A stretch of DNA of 61,628 bases from Rhodobacterales bacterium (GTDB lineage: Bacteria > Pseudomonadota > Alphaproteobacteria > Rhodobacterales > Rhodobacteraceae), in contig JAFLCY010000003.1 in the NCBI GenBank assembly GCA_017303485.1, forward strand, positions 30,516 to 92,143, read 5' to 3'. Both the position numbers and the translations under genes were made by a program. Positions 16,736 to 25,778 of this stretch are shown here, piece by piece (position 1 is the stretch's first letter; each line of letters opens with the position of its first letter). Under the pieces are notes generated by a model. That model was not told the origin of the DNA. It worked only from the letters and a program-made list of their open reading frames with translations, and did no database searches.

Positions 16736-18244
16736 TCAGCGCATCTGCATCCCGTTCGCGAACAGTCCGCCATCCTTGAACTCGATCTCCGACACCAGCT
16801 CATCTGGCCCGGCGCCCGGCCTGGCGAACATTGCCAGACCCATACGGAACCCCATCGCGTCGTCTTCCGACAGGAAGCCCAACGCGATCAGGTTGTCGAC
16901 CAGCTTGGTGACACCCTTGATGTTGACCGTGACCTTGCCATCCGGCCGCGGCATGCCCTCGAAAGTCGCGAGGTCCGTGTTGTCGAATGTCATTCCCCCG
17001 ACCGCCGACACCTCGGCCCCCGCCGCCTTGGCCAGCACCTGCGTCAGGTCGAGGCTGTGCAGTTCGCCCGGAGGCGCCGCTCCGTCCATCCGCACTTCGG
17101 GGTCCATGATGTCCTTTGTCCAGAACCCCTTGCCCTTCAGATCCACGATCAAGGTCGCCGGATCGCGCGCCAGCGTAGCCGCCGGATCGAACAGGCCCCA
17201 GACCTCCTCGGAGACCGTGAGATCCACCACCTTGGTCAGATAGCTGAAGTCCTGCGGGCTGTCGGACTTCGAGACCGGCATCGCCACGCTGAACGCGCTT
17301 TCGGCGAAGGCCAGTTCAAGCTGCGGGAACGGAATCTCTGCCCCCGACACCGTGAACTTGGCCCCGTCCAGCGAGGTGCCATAGGTCATCCGGTCCTTGC
17401 TCATCGCAATATTGAACCCGCCACCCGTGGCATTGGCGACCATCTTCGTCGGTCCGTTGCCCTCGGTGATGTCGAAGTCCATCGCCACCGCCCCGAACGT
17501 CAGTGAGGTGTCCAGCGTGAACCCGGCATTCAGCGCCGTGGCCATGTTCGCCATCATCTCGGGGCCCAGGAAATTGCCCTTCGTTGCCCCGGACACATCG
17601 GCGAAACTGACCGCGACCTTGCCCGACCCGGACCCGTCCGATTCCGAGCCGGACATGTTCAGCACCGCCGTCTTCGCCGCGAAGGCCGAGTCGAGACCCA
17701 TCTCATCGCCCGATTTCGTCATCTTGTAGCCGCCCGTCACCTCGGTCAGCGTCAAATCGGCCTTGGTGTCCAGGACCTTCCCGGTGTGGTCCGTCACCTC
17801 GTCCAGCGTAATCGCCGTCTGCGGCGCGGTGAGCTGGTAGCTCGTCTCATCAGCGCTACCCCCGGCCACGATCGCCGCGCCCGGCTGGCTTATCGTCAGC
17901 TTTATCGAACCCGGACCTTCATCCGACTGCGGAAACACCATCTGGAGCGGATAGCTCTCAGGCATCGCGACGGTGACCGTCCCGTCGCCATTGTCCGCGA
18001 AGGTCAGCTTGTCTAGCGTGATCCCCATGCTGCCGCCCAGCTGGTCCTTGTAGGTGATCACCAGGTCCGTGACTTCGACCATCTGGCCGCTGTCGGCAGT
18101 GTTTCCCACGGTCAATTCCTGCCCGGCCGAGGTAGCCATCGCCTGCCAGCTGGCCCAGACTTCCTGGGGCGTCACGTCGGCGCGGGCGGCCGTGGCAAGG
18201 AACACAAGTGCAATCGCCGAAGAACAGGTCAGGGCGCGGGTCAT
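16736..18244 (-). CDS. DUF2125 family protein, probable secreted
   Basis: This is about 502 residues with a cleavable signal peptide (MTRALTCSSAIALVFLATAARAD). The body is rich in alternating beta-type segments and repeats of LDKLTF or VDLTVSE style, fitting the DUF2125 family common in Rhodobacterales. The function is not known. The ATG at 18244 is preceded by GAAAGG at a good distance, so the longer open frame upstream is not used. It is divergent from the crotonase-like gene across a 105-base gap and 60-80 bases upstream of pmbA. Confidence 0.75.
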   Translation of the reverse strand: MTRALTCSSAIALVFLATAARADVTPQEVWASWQAMATSAGQELTVGNTADSGQMVEVTDLVITYKDQLGGSMGITLDKLTFADNGDGTVTVAMPESYPLQMVFPQSDEGPGSIKLTISQPGAAIVAGGSADETSYQLTAPQTAITLDEVTDHTGKVLDTKADLTLTEVTGGYKMTKSGDEMGLDSAFAAKTAVLNMSGSESDGSGSGKVAVSFADVSGATKGNFLGPEMMANMATALNAGFTLDTSLTFGAVAMDFDITEGNGPTKMVANATGGGFNIAMSKDRMTYGTSLDGAKFTVSGAEIPFPQLELAFAESAFSVAMPVSKSDSPQDFSYLTKVVDLTVSEEVWGLFDPAATLARDPATLIVDLKGKGFWTKDIMDPEVRMDGAAPPGELHSLDLTQVLAKAAGAEVSAVGGMTFDNTDLATFEGMPRPDGKVTVNIKGVTKLVDNLIALGFLSEDDAMGFRMGLAMFARPGAGPDELVSEIEFKDGGLFANGMQMR

Positions 18245-18349
18245 GACAGATGCCTTTCGGGTTGAATTCGCTGCCACAACCTTTCTATCTCGTCCCGGGG
18301 GCGTCAAGGGATTCCCCTGCTGCAGTAGGGAAAGCCGGATGAGGCAGTC

Positions 18350-18976
18350 ATGATCAGAGTCCAGACCACGGGCGATTGCTGTCAGGTCACGCTTGCCCGC
18401 CCGGACAAGGCCAACGCCCTGACCGAGGCGATGCTGCAAGCCCTGGCCTCTGCTGCCACCGATGCGGCTGCGAACGGGGCAAAGGTGCTGATCCTGACGG
18501 GCGAGGGCAAGGTCTTCTCTGCCGGGGCCGACCTTGACGGCATGAAGCAGGGCCTCGGCCTCTCTCCCGCCTGGGAGGATGCTTCTGCCGCCGTTGCCGC
18601 CTTTCCCGGCCTTTCCATCGCGGCGCTGAACGGCACCCTGGCAGGCGGGGCGATGGGCGTGGCGCTGGCCTGCGACTTGCGCATTGCGGTGCCCTCGGCG
18701 AATTTCTTCTACCCGGTCATGCGTCTTGGCTATCGGCCACAACCTTCCGACCCCGGACGCCTTGCGGCCCTTGTCGGTCCGTCACGGGCACGAATGATCC
18801 TGCTTGCCGGGCAGCGCATCGACGCGGAAACCGCACTCGCCTGGGGCCTGATCGACCGCATCTGCGACGCGTCAGTCTTGACCGACACCGCAATGTCGCT
18901 GGCAGAGGCGGCGCTTTCCGCCGATCCGGCCCATGTTGCCGCCCTGAAACGCATGACAAAAGGGGAAGCCCCATGA
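18350..18976 (+). CDS. short enoyl-CoA hydratase/isomerase-like (crotonase) protein with degenerate catalytic motif
   Basis: This 208-residue protein has a crotonase fold: VTLARPDKANAL at the N-terminus, oxyanion-hole segments FSAGADL and LAGGAMGVALACDLRIA, and AETALAWGLID. It is about 50 residues shorter than typical family members. The catalytic stretch usually reading PE...LGLxPGAGGT is here YPVMRLGYRPQPSDPG, so the usual Glu and the glycine-rich turn are missing. It may catalyse a different reaction or be a non-hydratase paralogue. It overlaps the ureohydrolase gene by an ATGA and is the first gene of a four-gene plus-strand operon. Confidence 0.82.
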   Translation: MIRVQTTGDCCQVTLARPDKANALTEAMLQALASAATDAAANGAKVLILTGEGKVFSAGADLDGMKQGLGLSPAWEDASAAVAAFPGLSIAALNGTLAGGAMGVALACDLRIAVPSANFFYPVMRLGYRPQPSDPGRLAALVGPSRARMILLAGQRIDAETALAWGLIDRICDASVLTDTAMSLAEAALSADPAHVAALKRMTKGEAP

Positions 18977-19917
18977 GCCACGGCTATGACAGCGGACGCC
19001 TGAACCTGCCCTTCGTCGGGATTTCCACCTTTGGCAAGAACCCCTACCAGCCCGACTGGTCGAAAATCGACGCCGATTTCGCCATTCTCGGCGCCCCGTT
19101 CGACTTCGGCACCCAGTTCCGCGCCGGGGCGCGTTTCGGCCCCCGTGGCATCCGCGAGGCCTCGACCCTCTTCTCCTTCGGCCACGCCGGGGCCTATGAC
19201 CACGAAGACGACGTGACCTATCTGGAAGGCGTCCGAATCCTCGATATCGGCGATGCCGACATCGTCCACACTGACACTGAAACCTCCCATGCCAACATCG
19301 AGAAGGGCGTCCGCGCCATCCTCGCAGCCGGGGCGGTGCCGGTGGTGCTGGGTGGCGACCATTCGATCAACATCCCCTGCATCCGCGCCTTCACTGGCCG
19401 CCCGCTGCACATCGTCCAGATCGACGCTCATCTCGACTTCGTCGACGTGCGGCACGGCGTCCGCCATGGCCACGGCAATCCGATGCGGCGCGCGGCGGAA
19501 CAGGACCACGTCAAGGGCATCACCGCGCTGGGCATCCGCAACGTCTCCTCCACCGCCAAGGACGGGTATGAGGCGGCACGGAAGATGGGCGACGACATCC
19601 TCTCGGTCCGCCAGATGCGCAAGCTGGGGGTCGAAGCGACGCTGGCCCGCATCCCCAAGGGCGTCGACTACTACCTCACCATCGACATTGACGGCTTCGA
19701 CCCCTCCATCGCCTCGGGCACCGGAACCCCCTCGCATGGCGGCTTCCTGTATTACGAGGTTCTTGAGCTGATCGACGGCCTGACGAAACAGGGCAACATC
19801 ATCGGCATCGACCTGGTGGAAGTCGCGCCGGACTATGACCATTCCGGCATGACTGCGATCCTGGCCGCGCAGATCCTTTTGAACACCATCGGGCGCATCG
19901 CCCATAACCGGAGGTAA
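18973..19917 (+). CDS. ureohydrolase (agmatinase/arginase family)
   Basis: This 314-residue protein has all metal-binding motifs of the arginase/agmatinase superfamily: GGDHSI near residue 130, DAHLDF near 152 and DIDGFDPS near 238, which bind two Mn ions. The family hydrolyses agmatine, guanidinobutyrate or similar guanidino compounds to urea and an amine. The length and N-terminal FVGISTFGKNPY suit agmatinase-like enzymes, but specificity cannot be fixed from the sequence. It is coupled to the preceding crotonase-like gene by a 4-base overlap and to the MscS gene by a 3-base gap. Confidence 0.88.
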   Translation: MSHGYDSGRLNLPFVGISTFGKNPYQPDWSKIDADFAILGAPFDFGTQFRAGARFGPRGIREASTLFSFGHAGAYDHEDDVTYLEGVRILDIGDADIVHTDTETSHANIEKGVRAILAAGAVPVVLGGDHSINIPCIRAFTGRPLHIVQIDAHLDFVDVRHGVRHGHGNPMRRAAEQDHVKGITALGIRNVSSTAKDGYEAARKMGDDILSVRQMRKLGVEATLARIPKGVDYYLTIDIDGFDPSIASGTGTPSHGGFLYYEVLELIDGLTKQGNIIGIDLVEVAPDYDHSGMTAILAAQILLNTIGRIAHNRR

Positions 19918-19920
19918 GCG

Positions 19921-21213
19921 ATGGATCGCGCCCAGGTCTGGCTGCAACAGGCGGTCGACACCGCGCTTGGCTGGCTGTCCTCGCCCGCCGCCCTGTCTCA
20001 GTTCGGCCTGCTGATCCTGGCCTATTTCGCAGCCCGCCTGGCGGCCCACCGCATTTCAGAAGTCCTGAAACGCGCGCTGACCCCCAAGCCGGAAGCGACG
20101 CATATCTTCGCCCGCCTGCGCCGCTTCGCCCTGTTATTCCTGCCGATCATCCTCCCCCTCCTCGCCTATGCCCTTACCGCTGTCGGCGAGGGCCTGACCC
20201 GCGCGACCTTTGGCACGGGCGAGGTCATCGCCTTCGGCAAGCGTGTCTTCCTCTTCCTCGCCGCGCTGGAGCTGGTGCGGAAAGTCATGCCGCATGGGTT
20301 CCTCAAGCTGATGGGCCGCTATGTCCTCCTCCCGGTCATGGCCCTGCACGCGCTGGGGCTGCTGGACGAGGTCACCGCCGCCCTCAATGAAGCGCAGGTC
20401 AACCTCGGCAACATCCAGTTCACGGCGCTGGCGCTGATCCGCGGGTTGATCGCGGGCTCGCTCCTGTTCTGGCTGGGCACCTGGTCGAACCGTCAGAGCG
20501 TCGGCTACATCAAGGCGCAACCCGATCTGCGCCCCGCCACACGCGAGCTTGCGATCAAGGCGGCGGAAATTGCCATCTACGGGGTGGCCTTCCTCGTTCT
20601 AATGTCGATCATGGGGATCGACCTCACCGCCGTCGCCGTGGTCGGTGGCGCGCTGGGCGTCGGCATCGGCCTTGGCCTGCAACAGATCGCGGCCAACTTC
20701 GTCTCCGGGATCATCCTGTTGCTGGAGGGTCAGACCACCGTTGGCGATTACGTCGAACTGGACGGCGGCCAGCAGGGCACCATCGTCAAGATGACCGCCC
20801 GCGCCTGCATTCTGGAGACGTTCGACGGCAAATGGATCATGGTCCCGAATGAGGATTTCATCACCACCCGGGTAGTGAACTATTCCGATCAGGGCAGTGC
20901 AAACCGCTATGATGCTTTGTTTTCAGTCTCTTACGACACCGATATTAATCTCGTGCCCGATATAATCGAACGCGCAGTATCCAAGCTTCCCTTCGTCCTG
21001 CAACAGCCTGACGGCCCGGATTGCGAATTGCGCGGCTTTGGCGAGTCGAGCGTTGATTTCGGGGTGGAGTATTGGGTGCCCGGCATCGACGATGGCAAGA
21101 ACAGTTACAGCTCCCCCGTCCTCTTCGCGATCTGGAACGCCCTGAAAGAGGCCGGGATCGAGATGCCCTATCCGCACCGCGTCGTCGAACTGCGCAATGC
21201 CCCCGGGAGCTGA
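19921..21213 (+). CDS. MscS-family mechanosensitive channel
   Basis: This 430-residue protein has several N-terminal membrane helices (about residues 20-40, 66-90, 95-125, 150-175, 205-230) and then the MscS core. The pore helix and beta domain read AVVGGALGVGIGLGLQQIAANFVSGIILLLEG, followed by VGDYVELDGGQQGTIVKMTARACILETFDG. The C-terminal cytoplasmic domain ends at PHRVVELRNAPGS. It should release solutes during osmotic downshock. The 3-base gap after the ureohydrolase and 17-base overlap with the next gene place it in the operon. Confidence 0.92.
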   Translation: MDRAQVWLQQAVDTALGWLSSPAALSQFGLLILAYFAARLAAHRISEVLKRALTPKPEATHIFARLRRFALLFLPIILPLLAYALTAVGEGLTRATFGTGEVIAFGKRVFLFLAALELVRKVMPHGFLKLMGRYVLLPVMALHALGLLDEVTAALNEAQVNLGNIQFTALALIRGLIAGSLLFWLGTWSNRQSVGYIKAQPDLRPATRELAIKAAEIAIYGVAFLVLMSIMGIDLTAVAVVGGALGVGIGLGLQQIAANFVSGIILLLEGQTTVGDYVELDGGQQGTIVKMTARACILETFDGKWIMVPNEDFITTRVVNYSDQGSANRYDALFSVSYDTDINLVPDIIERAVSKLPFVLQQPDGPDCELRGFGESSVDFGVEYWVPGIDDGKNSYSSPVLFAIWNALKEAGIEMPYPHRVVELRNAPGS

Positions 21214-22366
21214 GGCCCCCGACGCCCTTGTCATCGGCGCCGGTCCCGCCGGGCTGATGGCGGCGGAAGAGCTTGCGAAGTCCGGGGCGCAAGTTCTTGT
21301 CTGCGAAGGAAAACCCACCGTCGCCCGCAAGTTCCTGATGGCCGGGAAGTCCGGGCTGAACGTCACCAAGGATGAGGCGGTGGAGACCTTCGTCGCCCGT
21401 TACGACTGCCCGCACCTCCGCCCGATCCTCTCCAGCTTCGGCCCGCAAGAGGTGCAAGGCTGGTGCCGCGCTCTGGGACAGGATGTATATACAGGCTCAT
21501 CCGGCCGGGTCTTTCCGGTGACGATGAAGGCTTCCCCCCTCCTCCGCGCCTGGCTTACCCGCCTGACTTCGCTGGGCGTCCAAATCCGCACCCGCTGGCG
21601 CTGGGCCGGCTTTGACGAAGATGCCTTCCGCTTCGAAACCCCCTTCGGCCAGCGGACGCTGCGTCCGAAGGTCACTATCCTCGCCCTCGGCGGTGCAAGC
21701 TGGCAGCGCCTCGGTTCTGATGGCGCCTGGGTTCCTTGGCTGCGCGGCAAGGGGGTTGAGGTTGCTGACTGGCAACCCGCGAACATGGGCTTCCGCGTCG
21801 ACTGGTCTCCGCACATGGTTCCCCATTTCGGCAAGCCGATCAAAGGCATAGCCCTGTTTTCTGACACTCGCCGGGAGCGCGGAGAGTTCATCATTTCAGC
21901 CAAGGGCGTTGAGGGCGGCGGGATCTACAGTATATACAAGTATTTACGCAACGTAGATACACTGACCCTCGACCTCCTCCCGGACCTCTCCGCCGATGAG
22001 ATCGCCCGTCGCCTGTCCAGGATGAAGCCCGGCGAAAGCGCTGCGAACCGTCTTCGCAAGCTTGGTCTCGACAAGACTCAGATCGCACTGGTGATGGAAT
22101 TCGCCCGCGCCGAACCCTTTGCCCACCTCAAACACCTGAAGATATCCCTGAACGGCCCCCGCCCGCTGGACGAGGCGATCTCGGTCGCCGGAGGCATCGC
22201 CTGGGACGCCCTTACTCCGGAATTGGAGGTGAAAGCGCTCCCCAACACCTTCGCCGCCGGAGAGATGCTCGATTGGGAAGCCCCCACCGGCGGCTATCTC
22301 CTCACCGCCTGCTGGGCCACGGGCCGCTGGGCTGGACAAGCCGCCGCGCGCCGTTTTCGTCTCTAA
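21197..22366 (+). CDS. HI0933-type/TIGR03862 flavoprotein, NAD(P)/FAD-dependent oxidoreductase
   Basis: This 389-residue protein starts with an FAD-binding GAGPAGLMAAEEL motif, followed by FLMAGKSGLNVTKDE, SGRVFPVTMKASPLLRAWL and a C-terminal FAAGEMLDWEAPTGGYLLTAC, typical of HI0933/YhiN flavoproteins. Their physiological reaction is not established. The start overlaps the MscS gene by 17 bases. Two internal patches (21485-21495 and 21930-21962) use codons ATA, TTA, GTA and ACA that are very rare elsewhere in this window. Its stop overlaps the stop of the convergent gene in the 4-base CTAA. Confidence 0.9.
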   Translation: MPPGAEAPDALVIGAGPAGLMAAEELAKSGAQVLVCEGKPTVARKFLMAGKSGLNVTKDEAVETFVARYDCPHLRPILSSFGPQEVQGWCRALGQDVYTGSSGRVFPVTMKASPLLRAWLTRLTSLGVQIRTRWRWAGFDEDAFRFETPFGQRTLRPKVTILALGGASWQRLGSDGAWVPWLRGKGVEVADWQPANMGFRVDWSPHMVPHFGKPIKGIALFSDTRRERGEFIISAKGVEGGGIYSIYKYLRNVDTLTLDLLPDLSADEIARRLSRMKPGESAANRLRKLGLDKTQIALVMEFARAEPFAHLKHLKISLNGPRPLDEAISVAGGIAWDALTPELEVKALPNTFAAGEMLDWEAPTGGYLLTACWATGRWAGQAAARRFRL

Positions 22367-22809
22367 CCTTGCGGAAAGTGCAGCGAGTCGAACCACGGCA
22401 GCGCCTGCTCCCGCAGGATTTCCACCGCCAGATCCAGACATTCGGGTCGTTCCAGCACATCCATGAAGGCGAGCGTGCCCGGGTCGCTTCCCGACCGTTC
22501 AAAGAACTCGGCCAGCGTCACATCCTCGCCGCCCGGCCAGTCGGGGTGATCCGGAACCTCGCCTTCCGGCGTGACAAACCGCAGCACGATCTGCACGTCC
22601 CAGCCATAGCGGTTGCGCTGCAAATGCACCGCGGACTTCCCCGCCGGTGTCACCCGGCTCCAGGTCGTGCCGCTTAACCCATAGCCCGCCGGAACCAGCA
22701 GCCCATCCAGCGCCGCCACGATCTTCCCCCAGGCCTCCTCCCGCCGCGCCGGAAAGGCCGGGTCACTCCCGGCCAGATGCTTGCGCGCGGAAAGGTCCGG
22801 GTCCTCCAT
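22363..22809 (-). CDS. hypothetical protein, DUF4304-like
   Basis: This 148-residue protein has no membrane helix or signal. The layout (short N-terminal helix, then GYGLSGTTWSRVTPAGKSAVHLQRNRYGWDVQIVLRF) resembles DUF4304-type small proteins, but I am not sure of that. The ATG at 22809 follows the pheS stop immediately (TGA then ATG), so it is translated from the pheS transcript. A role tied to tRNA synthetase function cannot be inferred from sequence. It is convergent with the flavoprotein gene and shares a 4-base overlap with it. Confidence 0.6.
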   Translation of the reverse strand: MEDPDLSARKHLAGSDPAFPARREEAWGKIVAALDGLLVPAGYGLSGTTWSRVTPAGKSAVHLQRNRYGWDVQIVLRFVTPEGEVPDHPDWPGGEDVTLAEFFERSGSDPGTLAFMDVLERPECLDLAVEILREQALPWFDSLHFPQG

Positions 22810-23892
22810 TCAGGCCGAGAGCCCCCCCGCCAGGTCCGGCACATCAAGCGCCGAGAAGCCGTAGTGCCGCAGCCAGCGCAGGTCGGCGTCAAAGAAGGCG
22901 CGCAGGTCGGGGATGCCGTATTTCAGCATGGCGATCCGGTCGATCCCCATGCCGAAGGCAAAGCCCTGCCACTGGGTCGGGTCCACCCCTGCCGCTGACA
23001 GCACCTTCGGATGCACCATGCCCGAGCCGAGGATCTCCATCCACTTGTCGCCCTCGCCGATCTTCAACTGGCCACCGACGTTGGAATAGCGGATGTCGAC
23101 CTCGGCCGAAGGCTCGGTGAACGGGAAATGCGAGGCGCGGAACCGCAGTTCCACCTTGTCGACCTCGAAGAAGGCCCGGCAGAACTCCTCCAGCGTCCAT
23201 TTCAGGTTAGCCATGCTGATCGAGCGATCAATCGCCAGCCCCTCCACCTGATGGAACATCGGCGTGTGGGTCTGGTCCATGTCCATCCGGTAGACCCGCC
23301 CCGGCGCGATTACCCGGATCGGCGCGCCCTGATCCATCATCGCCCGGATCTGCACTGGCGAGGTATGGGTGCGCAGCACATGCGGCGGGCGGTCGTCGCC
23401 CTCGGCCCTGTGCATGAAGAACGTGTCATGCTCCTGCCGCGCCGGATGCTCGGGCGGGATGTTCAGCGCGTCGAAATTGTACCAGTCGCTTTCGACTTGC
23501 GGCCCCTCGGCCACCGAAAACCCCATGTCACCGAAGATTACCGTCAGCTCTTCCATGACCTGGCTCACCGGATGCACCGTCCCGCGCGGACGCGGGCGTC
23601 CCGGCAGGGTCACGTCCAGCCATTCGGTCTTCAGCCGCTCGTCCAGCGCCGCATCGCCCAGCGCCACCTTCCGCGCCCGCAAAGCCGCGTCGATCTCGTC
23701 CTTAAGCGCGTTCAGGCTGGCCCCGGCAGCCTTGCGTGCCTCGGGATCCATCTTCCCCAGCCCCGCCATCAGGCCCGAGATTTCGCCCTTCTTGCCCAAG
23801 GCGCCGACGCGGACCTCCTCCAGCCCGGCCTCATCCGCCGCACCGGCCACCGCCGTCAGATACTTGGCCTTGAGCGTGTCGATCCCGTCCAT
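22810..23892 (-). CDS. pheS: phenylalanine--tRNA ligase alpha subunit
   Basis: This is about 360 residues, the usual PheS length. The N-terminal coiled coil is followed by the class II core: [25 protein letters not shown] (motif 1/2 region), [11 protein letters not shown], and motif 3 [21 protein letters not shown] near the end. It charges tRNA-Phe together with PheT, which is not in this window. The ATG at 23892 has AGGAGA upstream, so the longer frame is not used. It precedes a small unknown gene on the same transcript. Confidence 0.97.
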   Translation of the reverse strand: MDGIDTLKAKYLTAVAGAADEAGLEEVRVGALGKKGEISGLMAGLGKMDPEARKAAGASLNALKDEIDAALRARKVALGDAALDERLKTEWLDVTLPGRPRPRGTVHPVSQVMEELTVIFGDMGFSVAEGPQVESDWYNFDALNIPPEHPARQEHDTFFMHRAEGDDRPPHVLRTHTSPVQIRAMMDQGAPIRVIAPGRVYRMDMDQTHTPMFHQVEGLAIDRSISMANLKWTLEEFCRAFFEVDKVELRFRASHFPFTEPSAEVDIRYSNVGGQLKIGEGDKWMEILGSGMVHPKVLSAAGVDPTQWQGFAFGMGIDRIAMLKYGIPDLRAFFDADLRWLRHYGFSALDVPDLAGGLSA

Positions 23893-23954
23893 GGTCCGTC
23901 TCCTGAAACCCGCCCCCCTGCTAGCGGTGAAGGGCCTGCGATGCAAGATCGCGG

Positions 23955-24380
23955 TCAGGCGGGCAGGGCCTGCGGGGTGTAGAGTGCAGCCTCTTCCGCG
24001 CTTGGCGGGATCGGGCGGATCACGTCGATCAGCACGCCATCCGGCCCCTCGACAATGAAATGCCGCTGTCCGAACGCCTCATCCCGCAGGCTGAGAGCGA
24101 TTGGCGCCCCTTCGGCCTGCAGGCGGACATAGTGCTGGTCGGGGTCCTCGACCTCAAAGTTCAGCAGCATGCCGCCCGTCCGTCCGCGCGCGGCTTCCGG
24201 GATGGTCTCATGGTCCTCTGCCACCAGACCGAGGTTCACCGACGGATCGTCGAGCGATTGCAGGTGAACGTACCAATCCGCCTGATACAACGGCTGGAAC
24301 CGGAAATGCGCGATGTAGAATTCGGCTGCGCGGGCCACGTCTTTGGACAGCAGCACCGGGTAGTAGCTCGTCGTTTTCAT
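23955..24380 (-). CDS. VOC (glyoxalase/bleomycin resistance/dioxygenase) family protein
   Basis: This 141-residue protein has two VOC beta-alpha-beta modules: [17 protein letters not shown] opens the first and [16 protein letters not shown] the second; [17 protein letters not shown] closes the metal-binding cavity. Family members bind divalent metal and act in detoxification or isomerisation; the substrate is not known. It is divergent from a TetR regulator with 64 bases between starts, so the regulator probably represses it. Confidence 0.85.
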   Translation of the reverse strand: MKTTSYYPVLLSKDVARAAEFYIAHFRFQPLYQADWYVHLQSLDDPSVNLGLVAEDHETIPEAARGRTGGMLLNFEVEDPDQHYVRLQAEGAPIALSLRDEAFGQRHFIVEGPDGVLIDVIRPIPPSAEEAALYTPQALPA

Positions 24381-24447
24381 GGCATTTTCCTTTCATCCAC
24401 ACTTTGATACACTGTGCATGTAAATTAACATACAGGCTGTATGTATG
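24381..24447. promoter_or_regulatory. VOC/TetR divergent control region with palindromic operator
   Basis: A 17-base palindrome, ACATACAG-G-CTGTATGT (24428-24444), is exact apart from its odd central base and ends directly against the ATG of the TetR gene. This fits an autoregulated TetR repressor that also controls the divergent VOC gene. The surrounding sequence is unusually A/T-rich for the window. Confidence 0.65.
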
Positions 24448-25014
24448 CAAGACACGCCTCGCCGCTCACAAAGGGACCGCAGCGAAACCATGCGTGCCGC
24501 CTTGATGCGCGCGGGACGCAAGCTTTTCATCGAACACGGGTTTTCGGCGACGGGGACGCCTGAGATCGTCGCCGAGGCCGGGGTCACGCGGGGCGCGCTC
24601 TATCACCACTTCTCTGACAAGGAGGCGCTCTTCGCCGCCGTCATCCGCGCCGAGGCCGAAGCAATTGCCACTGAAATCGAATCGAGCGGAGGTCCCGACC
24701 ACTCGCCGATCGACGCCCTGATCCAGGGGGGCGAGGCCTTTCTTGCCGCCATGCGCGCACCGGGCCGGGCGCGACTGATGCTGGTCGAGGCGCCAGCCGC
24801 CCTGCCGTCCGAAACGCTGGCTGACATTGATGCCGCAACGGGTGGTCGGACGCTGGAAGAGGGCCTGCGCGCCGCCGGGGTGCAGGACGCCCGCATTCCC
24901 GCCGCGTTGCTGTCTGCCGCCTATGATCGTGCGGCCCTTGCCATCAGCCAGGGCGACAGCCCCGAGCCGTGGCAGCAGGCGCTGCAGAGACTGGTCGCGG
25001 GCATCCTGCCCTAG
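24445..25014 (+). CDS. TetR/AcrR-family transcriptional regulator
   Basis: This 189-residue protein has the TetR helix-turn-helix at residues 15-60 (GTPEIVAEAGVTRGALYHHF, then SDKEALF) and a ligand-binding C-terminal domain. The start at 24445 gives the usual N-terminal length but leaves only the operator palindrome as leader; AGG inside it could act as a weak ribosome site. It is likely the repressor of the divergent VOC gene and of itself. The ligand is unknown. Its stop overlaps the stop of the convergent methyltransferase in a CTAG. Confidence 0.9.
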   Translation: MQDTPRRSQRDRSETMRAALMRAGRKLFIEHGFSATGTPEIVAEAGVTRGALYHHFSDKEALFAAVIRAEAEAIATEIESSGGPDHSPIDALIQGGEAFLAAMRAPGRARLMLVEAPAALPSETLADIDAATGGRTLEEGLRAAGVQDARIPAALLSAAYDRAALAISQGDSPEPWQQALQRLVAGILP

Positions 25015-25721
25015 AAGATCGACCGCCGCCCCCGCACCTCCAGCATCCGGCGTGAGCGTCCGACCTGCCCGTTCTGCGCCGTGATCGCGACGGGTGGCTC
25101 CTTCAGCCGCTTTTCGACCACAACCAGCGAGTCGTAGAACCGGATTCCCCCGATTTCCCGCGCCAGCGGATGAAGCGGGAACCCGGCATCATCCTCGGTG
25201 TACCAGGAATGCATCCGGTCGATCAGGTCCTTGGCGAATTCGATGAAACTTCCCGTCTGACGGAATCCGCCGCCAAAGCCTGGCCAGTAGCTCGTATGAA
25301 CGTCCTCGACGATATAAAGCCCCCGGTCGCGCAACCGGGGCCAAAGACTGCGGAAGCTGGTGATCTGCTGCTGCATCTTGTGCCCGCCATCATCAACGAT
25401 CAGGTCGAACGGTCCATGGGTCCGGCCGATCCGCTCCAGAAACACCGGATCGGCCTGATCCCCGATCTCGACCGTGGTGCCCGGCAAGGCCAGCGCGGCA
25501 CAGGCCGGATCAATGTCGAGGAACGTCAGGGTCGACCCCTTGCCCAGAAACCCCTGCCACATCGGCAACGAGCCACCGCGGTACACCCCGATCTCCAGGA
25601 ACGACACGTCGCGCCCCTGCCATGCGGCCAGCAGGTCGTCGTAGTGTTCCAGATAATGCTCCATCTTGTAGAGCATGCGATCACCGGTTGTGGCCGGGTA
25701 GTCACGGAAATAGCGGGTCAT
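25011..25721 (-). CDS. class I SAM-dependent methyltransferase, CmcI/MycE-like
   Basis: This 236-residue protein has FLEIGVYRGGSLPMWQGFLG (SAM-binding motif I, residues 41-60), LTFLDIDP, and FDLIVDDGGHKMQQQITSF with an acidic metal-binding pair, followed by GLYIVEDVHTSYW. These match sugar O-methyltransferases of the CmcI/MycE type, which use a divalent metal. The sugar or hydroxyl acceptor is not known. No neighbouring glycosyltransferase genes are visible. It is 57 bases downstream of the SARP-like regulator gene on the same strand. Confidence 0.8.
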   Translation of the reverse strand: MTRYFRDYPATTGDRMLYKMEHYLEHYDDLLAAWQGRDVSFLEIGVYRGGSLPMWQGFLGKGSTLTFLDIDPACAALALPGTTVEIGDQADPVFLERIGRTHGPFDLIVDDGGHKMQQQITSFRSLWPRLRDRGLYIVEDVHTSYWPGFGGGFRQTGSFIEFAKDLIDRMHSWYTEDDAGFPLHPLAREIGGIRFYDSLVVVEKRLKEPPVAITAQNGQVGRSRRMLEVRGRRSIF

Positions 25722-25778
25722 CAGGTCACCTGTTGTCCCGGAAAGCCTACAACGGCTGTTCCGGGCCGCAAGTAGGGC

